Shown: positions 50,644 to 63,081, counted from the first letter of the stretch. The stretch: 64,000 bases of DNA from Pempheris klunzingeri (GCF_042242105.1 NC_092017.1:14487932-14551931); one strand, 5' to 3'. Made by a program: numbers and translations. Notes: generated by a model from the letters alone, not told the origin.

Positions 50644-51654
50644 TGTAATGTGTCCCAAATCCTGAACTAGGATCAACCTACTTAACTTAACGTTTTTTTA
50701 AATGATCGCTTATCTTATTTTGCTCCCTGTTCTCATCTGCAGCCTCACACACAAACATTTCTCCAATGATACAATAAAAACAGGTGGATCTTTGCGTGAA
50801 TATATTAATATCAACAACATGTAAAATATAGTAACTAATATGATACAATGCCCAAAGGAGAGATTTTCCCTCCACTTTGTCAAGCCACATTGTCCAGTAC
50901 AGAACATTTTCCCTGTAGCTTGTGATGCCTGGTTCAAAGACACTTCAGTAAGGTGGATGCCTCCTGTCTGCAGGATTAAAGATTCACTCCGTTGATCAGT
51001 TTGGGTTCACTGTTCTCCCAAAATCCCAGTAAAACAGAGAACAGTAAAATCATGACCGTTGTGGAAAAAAAAAAAAAAAAACTGCAGATGTAGACTTGTG
51101 ATGAAATATTTGATAATCTAATCAGGCTTGAAGCCTGGTTTTGGTTCATGACAGTTCAGATACATTTTTAGATCTGATGGCTTGTGTTCCCTCCCTCCTG
51201 TTTTAGATTATACTGCAACAGGATTATAAATTCATAATGTGTGTGTGTGATGTTTTGAGTTTGTTTACAAGTTTTGTATTCATTCAAAAAAACTGCTGAA
51301 TGTTCTCCTCTTCATCGTTCTATACAATAATAATGTCTCTGAGGTGCACTGCTAATGAGCATGCAGCTATAACAAAAGACTGAGCACAGTGCCTTTAATG
51401 CTGGCAAGTGTAGTGATAATAATCACACACTGAGCGCACACAGGGCCCCATGTGAACTTCACTGTGTGCTTTCTGGTGAGTGAGCCAATAGAAATTTACC
51501 ACATCGGACACACAACATAGTTCTACAAGTGTGAAGGAAGCACCCCCACCCTCTCTGTGTCTGTCTGTCTGTCTGTCTGTCTCTCGCAGACACACCCACA
51601 CAACACTGGCGCCAACAAGCAAATCCTTCCTTCCACCCCCCCCACCCCCCTTAA

Positions 51655-51905
51655 CTGACCTCTAATTATGTCATGCGAAAAAGCTGTGTCCCATTGAAAA
51701 GCTCTCTTAATCAAACCCAATTAATTCCGCTATTTTCCCTTATTGTCCTTTGCAAGGAACGCGTCCTTCCAATAAGACTGTTAACTCCAGCCGTGGCCCT
51801 TTCAGATCTGCTGGGGTGCAGGAGCGAAATAATAGATTGCACAATTAATCAATTAGTCATTAGGGCCTCAGTTGTTCTTAATGAACACAGTAACTGTGGT
51901 GTAGG
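51655..51905. promoter_or_regulatory. Candidate conserved noncoding element / enhancer
   Basis: A stretch of complex, non-repetitive sequence with clustered homeobox cores: CTAATTATG at 51661, CCAATTAATTCC near 51718, and ATTAATCAATTAGTCATTAG at 51843-51862. It also has a Sox-like ATTGTC near 51743. It differs in texture from the AT-rich flanks. Conservation cannot be tested here, so the enhancer role is inference from motif density and the rx neighbour. Confidence 0.4.
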
Positions 51906-53190
51906 GGTGAGCTATAGGACTTGTGTTCCTATTTGCAGTTTATATAGTACAAAGCAAAACAACTGTGCAAATGAAAGAATTAATCGCCTTCATGATTTTC
52001 TGAAAAACATATACTTTATAGTGCTCTTCACCTATAATTGCCTGTAGTTTCCTCACAAATTCGCAGTCTTTGCAAGCGAATTGCAACATAATTCAAGTCT
52101 GTTAGAGTAACAGAAAACAGAAATCCAAATATGATATCTAAAATCTCATTTAGCTCACATTGACTTGCTCTCTCTACACTCTCTAAAACTCTCTATAAGA
52201 CCTTTTTTATGTTGACCTGTTGCTATTAAAGACACTGAATGTTAACCATTAAAATGGCACAGCATTTGAATAAAGCTATGTTAGCAGTATTTTTGTCATT
52301 GCTGATACACAGTTGTTGTAATGCAAAGGCCTAATGATTAAATGCTCAGGCTGTGAGGTGATACAGGACATTTCTGTTGCTGTGGTTGCTGTTTTTGTGG
52401 TCAAAGTTTTTAATTCTGAAGTCAGGAAAAGTCTCTAGGCAGTCAAATATCAAGTCTCTTGACAGAGTAAGGCTGTGGGATACAATCAATCCCTCCAAGT
52501 AAGTAAGAAGTAGTAATGGTGCATTAAGAATATCTATTACATAAATGTGCATCTGCATTTCTGTGATACACGTCTGACTGAAGTCAAGTCTCAAGTCTCC
52601 ATATCTTCTGTGTATCTTCTTATGTTTCAGCAGTAATGAAACTTGAGATTTATGTTGACATATATTGTCCCAAGTACCGGGTCAGGAGGATTAAAGTGTT
52701 CGTGTGCCTGACCATCACAACACTCAGGATTTTTGCCATCTTCAGCTTTAAGCAGTATGTGGACAGATTGATTTTCTGATGTCCAGATTAGATGAGGTTA
52801 TGTTTGGGATTTAATGCTGTTACAAAATAAGTGCGTCAGCCAGGAACACTGAACAGAAACAATGTTAACATCATATATTGATGCTCATGCAATGTGGACA
52901 GTTGTACTAATTATTGTCTTTCTCTCAGTACTTTTGGCACTCACTGTCAAAATGATCAGTAGGTTTAGAAAATACGTACATCTTTAGAGAGGTTCATCCA
53001 CTTAGCAGGATGTGAGATAGAAAGTATCTTACAACAGTCGCAGCTAAAATCTTATTTGACTCATATTTGAATAAATTAGAGATTTTGCATGGCAGAGGAA
53101 AAACTCTCCACCAGAACTTTTCTTCCATGTTGATGTGCTGCTGCTCTTTTTCCCATGCTTTTCTTTGTGCCACTCACTCTGGCTAAACGC

Positions 53191-53345
53191 ATGCCTACCC
53201 CGGCCCCTGGCTGTGGCTATAGCCCCGACCCGGCCCCAGCTGAGCAGTGCCAAGCTTTCCAGCAGTTAGTTAGTGTCTGTCCAGGCCCGGCTCGGCCCGG
53301 CCCGGCCCAGGTACTAATCCTCAGGCTGTCAGAGAACCCCGCTCT
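53191..53345. other. GC-rich island with GGCCC repeats
   Basis: This short stretch is strongly GC-rich within AT-rich intergenic sequence. It carries CGGCCC/CCCGG pentamer repeats at 53281-53310. No coding exon or promoter partner was recognised. Confidence 0.5.
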
Positions 53346-53472
53346 GAACTCATCCTGCAACACAGGAAAACGCTCTAATTGGGGGATTTTCTACATCATT
53401 AACTCTGATGAGCAGCCATCCCTCCTTCCCTCCCCTCTTCCTCTCCACTCTTACTCCCTCCATCTCTCCCCC

Positions 53473-53479
<7 letters not shown>

Positions 53480-53521
<42 letters not shown>
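53480..53521. repeat. CT microsatellite
   Basis: About twenty TC units within a longer pyrimidine-rich stretch (53400-53600). Confidence 0.95.
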
Positions 53522-53527
<6 letters not shown>

Positions 53528-54530
53528 CACTTTTCTCGTGCTTAATCTCTTTCTCAGTGTTTCTCTTTTTCCTTTCTCCCACTCAGACTTCCTCACATTC
53601 TGTCTCTCCTTTCATCCTCACTTGTCCTAAGCTTTTTTCTTACTTCTTCATCCATTCAGCATGATGTTTGTTTAGCTCTTTGGGAACATCGTGAGATGTG
53701 ATCCAAAAAAGAAAAATCAACATGTGAAAGTAGTGAAAGTGCTGAAAAACACTATTGTCTTACATGTGTATTTGCTACCCTTAATAGAGAGTACAAATGC
53801 AGATTGTGTAATCCCTGAAATTGTAGTTCAAACGTGGGTTTACTTTATTTTTCTTTACAGTCACATGACTCATAACTTGCTTTTACTTTGGTTCCAACCA
53901 GCCCCAGTTTGTGCCTCTCATGTATTAACATTGATGTTTGAGTCCCAGAACCTCCGATTTCCTGAAAAAGAAATCGTTGGTATTCTTTGTAGACCACAAA
54001 AGGTCATTCAACAAAACTTACGGCTGTTTGTGTTTTATTTGTAGAATCCTGAAAGACTCCTTAAAACATTTGGATGAAAGAAATATTCTGTCTGCCGGGC
54101 AATTAAAAAAAGATTTTTATGTCATTTCTCAAGTTGCAACTCATTTTTCCAAATCCCGATAGCTGGAAATCACTTATGTCCTTGCCTTATTTGTTAAAGA
54201 CATAGACAATATGAACACATTATTTTGCATGTATACAATATTGGAAAAGATCTCAATAAACACTAATATCAATTACAAAGAATAATATAACCCATAGATT
54301 CTTTAAAAAGTTTGGTTTGGAAAAAGTGGCACCAACTTTGGCACAAGCATTTTTTATTGTGCAGCAGACTGTTAGCATTCTGGATTCTGGCTTCAGAGCA
54401 GCAGTACATGTTATTAAATGGCCTTCTGGGTTTATAAAAGACCAACAAGTATTTATTTTTCTGAAAATCAGATGCTCAGCTCTCTGTCTTGAATGTAATG
54501 GTAAATAATGAGAGGCGCAGGCCAACAGCA

Positions 54531-54800
54531 CACCACTGAATCACTTCAGTTACATGCACTGACCTACCCATATGGCTCCTGTACTGAGGTCCATCCAGGC
54601 CTCCATCTGTCCAAGAAAGTGATTCACATGCTGAGGAGGCCAGCTAGCACGGCGGCACTGGTCCCTCTGTGAACATGTGTTGCAGCGGCTGAGCCTGCCG
54701 GCTTGCCGGCCTGCCTGGGGGCAATTAGGGAGTCGGGCCCTGTGGTCAGAGGCCCCCCTGGGAAGCCCTGATTGATTGGAGTCTCATCTTCCTAACAGGC
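54531..54800. promoter_or_regulatory. Candidate noncoding regulatory island
   Basis: About 270 bases of unusually GC-rich, nonrepetitive sequence flanked by AT-rich DNA. Motifs include CAATTAGGG at about 54722, CTGATTGATTGG near 54768 and CCGGCTTGCCGGCCTG. No open frame with coding character was seen. An enhancer of the nearby rx gene is one possibility. Confidence 0.35.
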
Positions 54801-56808
54801 TGGCACCCTGCCACCAAACCATGGAACAGCAGAGAGGGCTGGGAGGGGTAAAAAAAAAAAAAAGAGAGAAAGAGCTCTTATATGACACAGAGAGACAGGG
54901 CACAAGTGTTGGAGGAAAAGAGAGAAAAATGTCTCTGCCCATGTATGTCAGATGATAACGATTATACTGTAGTAATCTTGGATTGCTCTTTAGACTTAGT
55001 GGGGTAAAAAAATGCAGTGAGTGTGTGGGAATGAGTGCACAGGTCAACATGAAAGCACTGCAGTGAGAAAGTGGAGATACATATACTATCAAACTATATT
55101 TATTTTCAGTAGATCTTCATTCTTTCCAGAATATGGACATCAATGATCCAGACAAAATCAAAAAGAAAGAAAACAAAGATATCACTAAGACAGATAAGAC
55201 ACGTAAAAAACAAAACAACCATATAAGAAAAATATCCTGTACATTTTCACATTAAAAAAACTAAAACTGTCAAACCTCTAGTGCATTTTTGTCCATTATC
55301 TAACCTTTGGCTTGTTCTTGGTCCAATATCACATTTATGTAGTATCCTAAAGAAGCTCTTAATGTGCAAGGTAATCCTCATTTCCTCTGTGGTTGTGAGG
55401 TCCTGGCTTCGTCCAATAGGCAGTCTAAACACTAACTAACCAACATCGTTAAAAAAACTACATGAGGACAAATGACGAGCAGCAGGTGTAAAACTGTGTT
55501 TTTCCCTCTCTGAGCAGCACAACAATGGATTTGAAAACGAAACAGAAATTACATAATATTGTTGTTGTTCCTGCTGTTGTTGTAGCTGTAGTCAGTGTGG
55601 ATGTGTGACTTATTGTCAGCACAACTTTCACATCACATTAAAGTGAAATATCACAACCTCACAATGGGTAGTTATGGGAAAAACCCAGCCCCCTTTTTAA
55701 AAAAAATATATATAAAAAAAGAAAAAGAAGTCTGAAATTGCACTTTAAGATGAAGGATTTTCTCTCCCTCGTATTTCGTCAAAAACGTGAACTCATGGGG
55801 TTACCAACAAGATTTCTGCACGTACACGTTCAGTTATGTGAGATGCTGCCTGCATATATAACTCTGTTTAGCTCTACTGCTCATATGAAAACACATAGTG
55901 ATTAGGTCTGATGTTCTCTACATTTTAGACAATCAGAGCTTGACTCTATAACAGATGGTTAAAGACCAATATTGTTTCACTAATGAACATAGTAGCTGCA
56001 ATCCATGTTTCTCCTCCTTTGATTGAGACAGGAAAAAAAACTTCCATGACAAAATGGTTACAAGGGCCTATTTAGTGCAGCCTGAGACCGTCCTCCCCCC
56101 CTTCAGTTTCAAACAAAGAGGATACACTTGGATCAATTGTGCCGAACAAAGCCTAAACTATGTGGGGTGACGCATCACACAGGGCTCTTTCTACTGCCCT
56201 GCACGTACACGCAGCCACCCAACACTGAGCTGCCAACAGGTTTTCTCCTCCAACAACCACTCAAGCAAAAACAAGGTTACTCTACTCTTTTTTCTTTTAT
56301 ACGTCCTTCATTCCTTCCCTCCCTCGTCTTCTTCTTTAAAGCATCTCAGCACAAATCAGAAAAGATTACAATTGTGCAGAATTATTTTTGGTATATTCTC
56401 AGCCCTGGATCACATTGAAGGTGCCATTTCTGACTCTAGTTCACTTTCCCACCAAACAATTATCTATTTTACAGTTTCTGACTTCAGAGTTGGGAGATAC
56501 TTCTCTCCCCAGTCTATTTAAAGCCACGACAGTAGGCTGTCCTTGGCTGTCATCTTCCTCCAGTCATGCCAGGGTATCTCACTATAGGCTCAAATATCTA
56601 AACTGGGCAGACAGTAAGTAGCAACATAAACCATGCTATAATGGGGGAGATTAGCGTAAAAACCACTTACACAGTTTTTATAAATCAATTGATTAGTCAG
56701 ACGCGCATTCACAGTCACAGACGTTGTTGTGTGTCTTCGTGCCTTGATTTTTAAAAGCTGCGCTCACATTAAACTGAGACTCTGATTAGCTGACCCATGA
56801 AAATGCGA

Positions 56809-56824
56809 CAATTGGATTAATTAG
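56809..56824. promoter_or_regulatory. Paired-class homeodomain site cluster
   Basis: CAATTGGATTAATTAG combines a near-P3 palindrome (TAATCCAATTG on the other strand) with TAATTAG. Q50 paired-class homeodomains such as Rx favour this kind of spacing. It lies 640 bases downstream of the rx stop codon, possibly in its 3' UTR. Confidence 0.4.
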
Positions 56825-57466
56825 TAAAAACACAAACTTAGTGAAAAAATGGGGAAAAGGAATGAATGAACAGCTGAGTTTAGGATGTTTTGTCTGACTC
56901 AATTTGTGATGGTTGACAGAAATAACAGTAAAGTGATGAGAACAATAATAATCCCCATATTTAGGTGATTTTCATGCTAGCATGTCATGAACAGCTGTCC
57001 TTTGACATGAGCTGTCACAAGGGTCATACAAACATCTCTACACATTTCTTGTTTTCCATTTCTTACATATATGTTCAAAGTATGTTTGTGGCTCCTGAAA
57101 ACCTGCCAATATCAGTGGACAAGCAGTGGTCAACGAGGAGACTCAAGACAATGCTAAACGCTTAGAATCTGAATGTAGAACAAATATCTGGTCATTGGTG
57201 GTTTATAATTAACAATTTAACAAGATTGTGGAGTTCGCTTGTGTCTGCTTCATGTCCTTGAGATGAGGAAAAATTAAGAAAGAGTCCATAAAAGTCCATA
57301 AAACAATCCTCAGTTTTCATAGTTCAAATCCATTTCCTTTGCTCTGCGGGTAACAGATGTGTCACTGTCATTTTCACACATTTTACTCTGTTATCCTGGA
57401 CCCCAAAAAATAACTTCAGCATCTCTCTTTCCCACTGTCATTCACATGGGCTGCCAGGTTTGTTAG

Positions 57467-60400
57467 TCACATGGGTTGCCAGGTCTTGTCCATAGACTGG
57501 ATGTGTTCCTTGGCTTTCATTCTCAGTGCAGCGATACTCGAGCTGCGCTGGTCCACGTCCTCCAGAGGGTATTTATCAGGGTACGATGAGGGACACTGGT
57601 AGGGAGGAGGAGCCATACTCTGCATCCCCTGGGACATGGAGGGATGAGGATGAGAGTGAGGATGAGAGTGGGGATGGGGATGGGGATGGGGATGAGGGTG
57701 AGGATGAGGGTGAGGGTGAGGAGTGGAGTTGAGGAAGCTGTGGCTGGGGTAGCTGGGCTGGAGGCCTTGAGCTGGACCCATGAAGCCCGGGATGCTGTGG
57801 ACCGGTGTAGCGCTGGACAGAGGAGAGGACAGCCAAGGGTCCAAAGGGAGAGAGTTGGTCATCGGACCCATGCTGGTGTGAACTGGTGCTGGGCGGTTGA
57901 AGGAAAGCATGGGTGAGTCATGGAGCTTCATGGTGCTGGCGTCCATTTTTTCCTGCCGACGCCATTTGGCTCTGCGGTTCTGGAACCAGACCTGGGGGAT
58001 AAAATCAAGTTGTGTGACATATAAATGTTGTAAAACAAAATCATGAATTCTTGTGGGGGGTGATTTCCTGTTTACATTAATTTGGACTAGTAGTGAATAC
58101 TGAAAAGTATTTCAAGTTAATCTGAGCAAAGGGATTGTTTTCCATTAACACAGTCCTTCTCAACCAAACACTCACAGTAACACTGTTACACCAAAGTTAT
58201 TAAGATTGAAATGTAACCGCAAAAAACAAAAAACTGTAGCTTGACACCCACAATCTCTTGATCTGTTACACTGCAGGTGTTTTGTGTTTATGTGGCCTTT
58301 GTACAAAGAATTACTCGTCCAGTTCATCCAGAACTTCATTGCCCTGCTTTGTATTAAGCTCCAATGCCCCACTGCCGAATCTAGCCGCTCCTTTTGACCC
58401 ATTTGTTCCTCTAAAGACGCCACTGTCCTGTTTAAAGACTGCATATTCTCATCCTTACAACTCTATCTGACATTGGCATTGTGTGTTTTAACACTTGGAA
58501 AGACACACCCTGCTTGCATAACTGTAACTCCCCACCTGACTGCTGACAAAGCCAAAGGCTTTTAATGGTTCTGTTGTCCTCAAGAGCACCTCAGCCTTTG
58601 TAAATGCACCAATTTAACTCTTAACTGTCAGATTGTGATGTGAGTGTCGAGTTATTCTGCTGCTGTAATATATTAAGGAATGCCTCAACACAAGAGAAAA
58701 CAATAGAAAAAGAAACATGATCTCTGTGTGCCATGTGATGTTCCGTTTTATAACTATAGACTTGCTGTGGTTCCTCCTACCTGAACGCGGACTTCTGGGA
58801 GGTTGACCTTCATGGCGAGCTCCTCGCGGCTGTACACGTCAGGGTAGTGGGACTTCTCAAAGGCACGCTCCAGCTCATGCAGCTGGTAAGTGGTGAAGGT
58901 GGTGCGATTGCGCCTGTGCTTCTTCTTGGGCTGATCATCCTTGCATGGCTCAGGAGACTTGCCTTCATCGCTCTCTACACTCTTCCTCAGTTCGCTCAGT
59001 TCCTCATCACACTTGTTTGTGAATAAGCTCGTATCTGTTCAACACACAAGAAAACAGAGTATGTGTATTATTGTCATGCAAGTTTTCATGGTTTATTTAA
59101 AAAATGTGATGGATGCAACAAATTCCTAAATATGAACTAAAACGTAGAAGAAAAACAAAAGCAGGATGGTGAGTTGAAATGAAGAATGTGGTGCCCACTT
59201 TCCAGTAGAGCAGACATTAGTTTGACACCTGCAACAATAGGCTACTGTAGGTCAGTGAAGCAAGCAATCCCCTGAACTTCAATGAAGCTCGAAAGCATTC
59301 CTAATCGGATTTAGAAAAGTTGTTTCCAGTGTTTATCTTCTCCAAAGGTAAACTGTCCTCAAAATGAGCACTCCCTTTCTTTTTATGCACTGATGAGCTG
59401 TTTATTGACACTGTAAGGCTTCCACTGCAACTGAAAGCCACTCCTTTGGTCAATCCCCTTTCGTCTTCCTCTCCGTTGTTCTTCCCCCCCATAATATCAT
59501 CTTTGTATTTCATCGTCATCACCAGAGAAATACAGTAAAAGTTATGTGAATCTGAATTAAATCTTTAACACTGTCAGAAAAAGACTGTTGGCTGAACTGG
59601 TAATTGAAGAATAATTGAGTTAAACAAAGTACAAAGAAGATGAACTGGCACATCAGCTGCTCTTTAATTAGACTTTAAACCTGCAATATCAGATTTTTTT
59701 TGGTTATTTGGGAGCACCAGAAAGAAGTTGACATATCACCATTCTTTATGTTGATATGATGAACATGTTAGCAAACAGCTGCTTATTATGTAGCAGCACT
59801 AGCATTCATTTGTCGTGTTTCTGGCCACCAAATATAATTCTAACATTCACTTTCTTTTTGCTCAAGTTTTGGTCTCCACCAGCTTGTGAGCTTCATTATC
59901 CACTAAACGCAGCACTATGTTCACCAGCTATTCACTAACTGTGCTGGTTGGTCTGCTGTTGGTGCTGTGCAGACAGTACAGTGGGGCTTTAAGGCTTTTT
60001 AGCCGAAAACAGCTGCCTGCTTTGGCAGAAAAACAACGCTGTGGGATTAATGAGAGTGAAAGAAAACAGTAAAGTTGCTGGCTGGACAGCTAAACAATGG
60101 CCTACAACTGTAAAGGCATATTCAGATGATATAAAAAGGTCATCACTATGAGTGAGCCCTTTCACATTGTCATTTGATATATTTAGATTAAAAAATATTG
60201 ATTACAGCCCTAACCCTTAATTTACAGTCATCTTTTTGTCAAATGAGTGTTTCTAAAGCCAAGAGCAACCTTCTCCTCCTCCTGTCACTGCTTCAGTAAA
60301 ACAACCGACAGTAAACAAATGTAAATGTGAGCATGTTTCCGTGACTGAGATGTGTCGATGGAGATAAAGGACGGGGTCACTGTGGTCTTTCAACTGGCAA

Positions 60401-62116
60401 ATGGGAGCAGAGGCAAAGGCAAAGCAGGATTTTTAGGGCTTCATTTATCCACCTCTCATTAAGCAGCTATGACAAAGGCCAGGCTCTGACAAAGGCAGAG
60501 GTCAGGTCTGGTTCAGTGACCAGCTCTTGGCCTGAAGGCTGCCCACTGTTTATCAGCCAGCAGAACATCTCCGCACAGAGGCGGTGCGGTGTGTGTGTGG
60601 AGGAAAAGTTGCTCATTCAGAAGGAACTGGGCTGACTTCACAGGATAATTACATACAAAAGAGTGATGTCATTGGTGTTGATGTGTGTTAATCAAGAGAA
60701 ACGTCCTCCTGGACTCAGCCACTGTATTGGAATCACTTATAATAATTTTTCAGGACGTTAGACATATTCATCTCCACTTCATTTGTGTTTCTGCCACAAA
60801 ATCGCCAACCACCTGCCAGATCCTGTGTGTGAAAATAGCTTCAGATTAAACGTGATGAATTTGATTTTGAGACAGAATGATAACAATAACACCCGAATGA
60901 ACTACTGTACAATCTAATCTGCACAGAAGAGAAGATTAGGGGAATTCCACAAGGGGATGGGATTGGGCTTGGGGACATAAACCCCCTACACCATCTTGTT
61001 CTGTGATTTATCTCTCAATCTCAGCCCACACAGTTCACACAGTTAATGCAACAGGCTCCGCATGGCAGCAGAGAGTAACATGGTGATTCTCAATGTACAT
61101 GTGAGGGGTTGTTGTTGTAATAATATGGATTGCCATTGCAGTTTTTAAAAGTATAGACTTAAAGTGAAGACTCGTCAACATGCAAAAAACTAACATTACA
61201 TATAATAATCAATGTTTTTATGTTTTAGAGCTGAATCATTGGGTGATCTCTTTTTAACTGGCTGTAGGTGTCAGAAACTGTGTTTTTAAGTTCAGAAGTA
61301 TGTCTTCTTTGTGCATACTGTGCCTGTTACACATACTCTTTGATAGGCTTCCTTATCTTGTGAAAAACTTCAAAGCCTAAATATGAGTTTATACCGTTAG
61401 CCCAGGGGCCAGGTTTTTTTTTTTGTAAGATCATTAGTTCATTCTGGCCCTTGAATACATTTTGTTTGGTTGTTTGGACCATGAAAGACTGAATCTGTTT
61501 TGGTAGGAACTTTTTTTTCTGGCATTAATATCCTAACTTGAGGGCAGCAAAATCAATTCTTTCTTATCTAATTCAAATATCTGAAACATTTAACCCAGAG
61601 CTTATACTTATCCAGTGTTCCAAGACCAGAGGATTCAGAGGATTCCTAAACTTTTTCTTCAATAACAAAGTCAAACTCTGATCTGCTCAAGGACCACTGA
61701 ACTCACCCAAACTAAAACTGACACCTGTTGGTGGGCGTGAAACTAAATGCAAGGTGATACTACAGTGGAAAACTCTGTCAGGATGGACACCAGCATCAGC
61801 AGCTTGACTCACCATGGTACTGCTGCTCTGTGCTGCCGTTTCTCATAGAGGAAAGGTGCCCACTGTATGTCGGGTGTGACGAGAGCTCCTGCTGCTTCCC
61901 AGGCTCTGCCAGGCCATCTATGTCCACTTTATGGGATCGTTGGGACCCAGCAGGGCTGAGCAGGGGGTCCTGGTCTTTACTGAAACCTAGAATGACATCA
62001 ATGCTGTGGACGCGGCCCCCTGCAGCGATGCCCCCACCTTTCCCCATTTCGTGGAAGTTGCTGGGTGAGAGGCAGCTGTCGTCCACCATGCTCATGGTAT
62101 CCAGTGACAAATGCAT
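57467..62116 (-). CDS. rx1/rx2: rx/rax retinal homeobox transcription factor
   Basis: Paired-like (Q50) homeodomain activator for eye-field specification, retinal progenitor proliferation and photoreceptor genes. Coding exons: 62116-61813, 59034-58781, 57991-57467 (TGA); GT-AG, continuous frame, 360 residues. The octapeptide HSIDVILGF is at residues 37-45. The homeodomain is at 141-200 ([19 protein letters not shown] ... [14 protein letters not shown]), with Gln at position 50. The exon 2/3 junction falls inside recognition helix 3, the usual position for this class. The OAR domain [15 protein letters not shown] is at 336-350. A His-Pro repeat at about 277-305 lengthens the protein beyond the roughly 330 residues usual for fish Rx1/Rx2. 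[18 protein letters not shown] is the typical fish Rx1/Rx2 N-terminus. An acceptor-like site ends 15 bases upstream of the ATG, so a noncoding first exon is expected. I cannot separate rx1 from rx2 on sequence alone. Confidence 0.94.
57635..57721 (-). repeat. rx1/rx2: His-Pro coding hexanucleotide repeat in rx
   Basis: Tandem GGGGAT/GAGGAT-type hexamers encode alternating His-Pro (with His-Ser steps) across about 29 residues between the homeodomain and the OAR domain. The array stays in frame because the unit is 6 bases long. Confidence 0.93.
57992..58780 (-). other. rx1/rx2: rx intron 2
   Basis: A 789-base intron interrupting the homeobox. It has clean GT and AG ends, and no repeat or other gene was recognised in it. 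Confidence 0.8.
59035..61812 (-). other. rx1/rx2: rx intron 1
   Basis: A 2.8-kb intron. Most is AT-rich and featureless. The segment at about 60340-60600 is different in texture, with ACAAAGGC repeated (GACAAAGGCC, GACAAAGGCA; Sox/TCF-like) and GGCAAAGGCAAAG. This could be an intronic enhancer. No coding exon is supported inside. Confidence 0.5.
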
Positions 62117-63081
62117 TCGAGCGTCTAGGCCCTGCAATCGGAGGAAAGGGATTTAAGTGATGGACCAAAGGTGCAGCTCTAAATCGGGAATCACCTGGTT
62201 AGCTTTTACGACTTCGTCGACCCCATGTAAAACCTGCTTATCCCCTTCAGAGCAGGGGGTTAAGAGTCTTGCCAGACTCACCAGAGGCTGCAGAATATAG
62301 TCTGCTAAAGAGTCTTAGTCCATACTTTTGACTTTTCTATGATTGATCAGCATTAATGGCTGCAGCATTAGTATTATGAATATGAATTAAATGCAAAATT
62401 TGCCTCAATTTTCACTTTTTATAGAATAAAGACAACATTTCTCATAAAAAAGTCGATCTAGAGCGTGTAAGTCAAAGCCTCTCGACTGGAATAAAAGAGA
62501 TTTTATGATCTTGTCATTACACTGATAATGGTGCCTCCAATTTCTCTACATTTCTAGCATTTATGGCAACTACAAGTGTGACGTCTGCAGTTATGGACTG
62601 TTTCTGTAAAGCAGTTCATTCACAGTTTACATAATTTTTGGATGAAGCAATGCTTGTCTCTAAAGAAAAAATTAGGCTTATGTGTTGGAGAAGATGTATT
62701 TGCACAGAAAAGGTAAAAAAAATTAGATGAAAAAAAGCCTAAAATAGATAAATAAACAAAATAAGTAGGTATGTTAGTAAAGTTAATTGATTGGATTGGA
62801 AGTGGAAGGATTGTCGGTAAAATCTATTCTGTCTTCTATTTGTGCTGCAGTGCTATAAGAATAAATGTGTAGAGTAGCAGGAGTGTTTGGAGTTTGGATG
62901 AAAAGCATTTATTAGTTTAAAGAGCAGTTTAAAGACTCCATCCCAAGATCCACTATCCACTATCTTCTCCTACCTTTTTTGGACCCACACGTGTCCACTT
63001 TGCATGACAAGTTAACATAGTTGAAAGTCAGTGTCACTGAGAAGTGTGACAGCCATAAAACAACACCGTGGTAGAGCTTAC
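62117..63081 (-). other. rx1/rx2: rx 5' UTR remainder and 5' intron (predicted)
   Basis: The - strand reads a pyrimidine tract and TTGCAG ending at 62132, so 62131-62117 is 5' UTR and 62132-63081 would be an intron. It joins the donor at 63081-63080. The interior is AT-rich and without recognisable features. Confidence 0.55.

Larger units (their letters stand above)
50644..57466. other. Gene-free interval between fzr1 and rx
   Basis: No protein-coding exon, tRNA or rRNA is supported across this stretch. The part nearest 57466 should be rx 3' UTR; an AATAAA on the - strand at 55099-55104 is a distant candidate signal. Several islands stand out by base composition and homeodomain-type motifs (listed separately). 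A CT microsatellite is at 53480-53521. Given the neighbour, retinal enhancers are the most likely content. Confidence 0.5.

Noticed and set aside
53155..53664. 169-residue + strand open frame
   Set aside because: It spans a GC-rich island and a CT microsatellite (poly Ser-Leu), with no conserved character and no ATG context of note.
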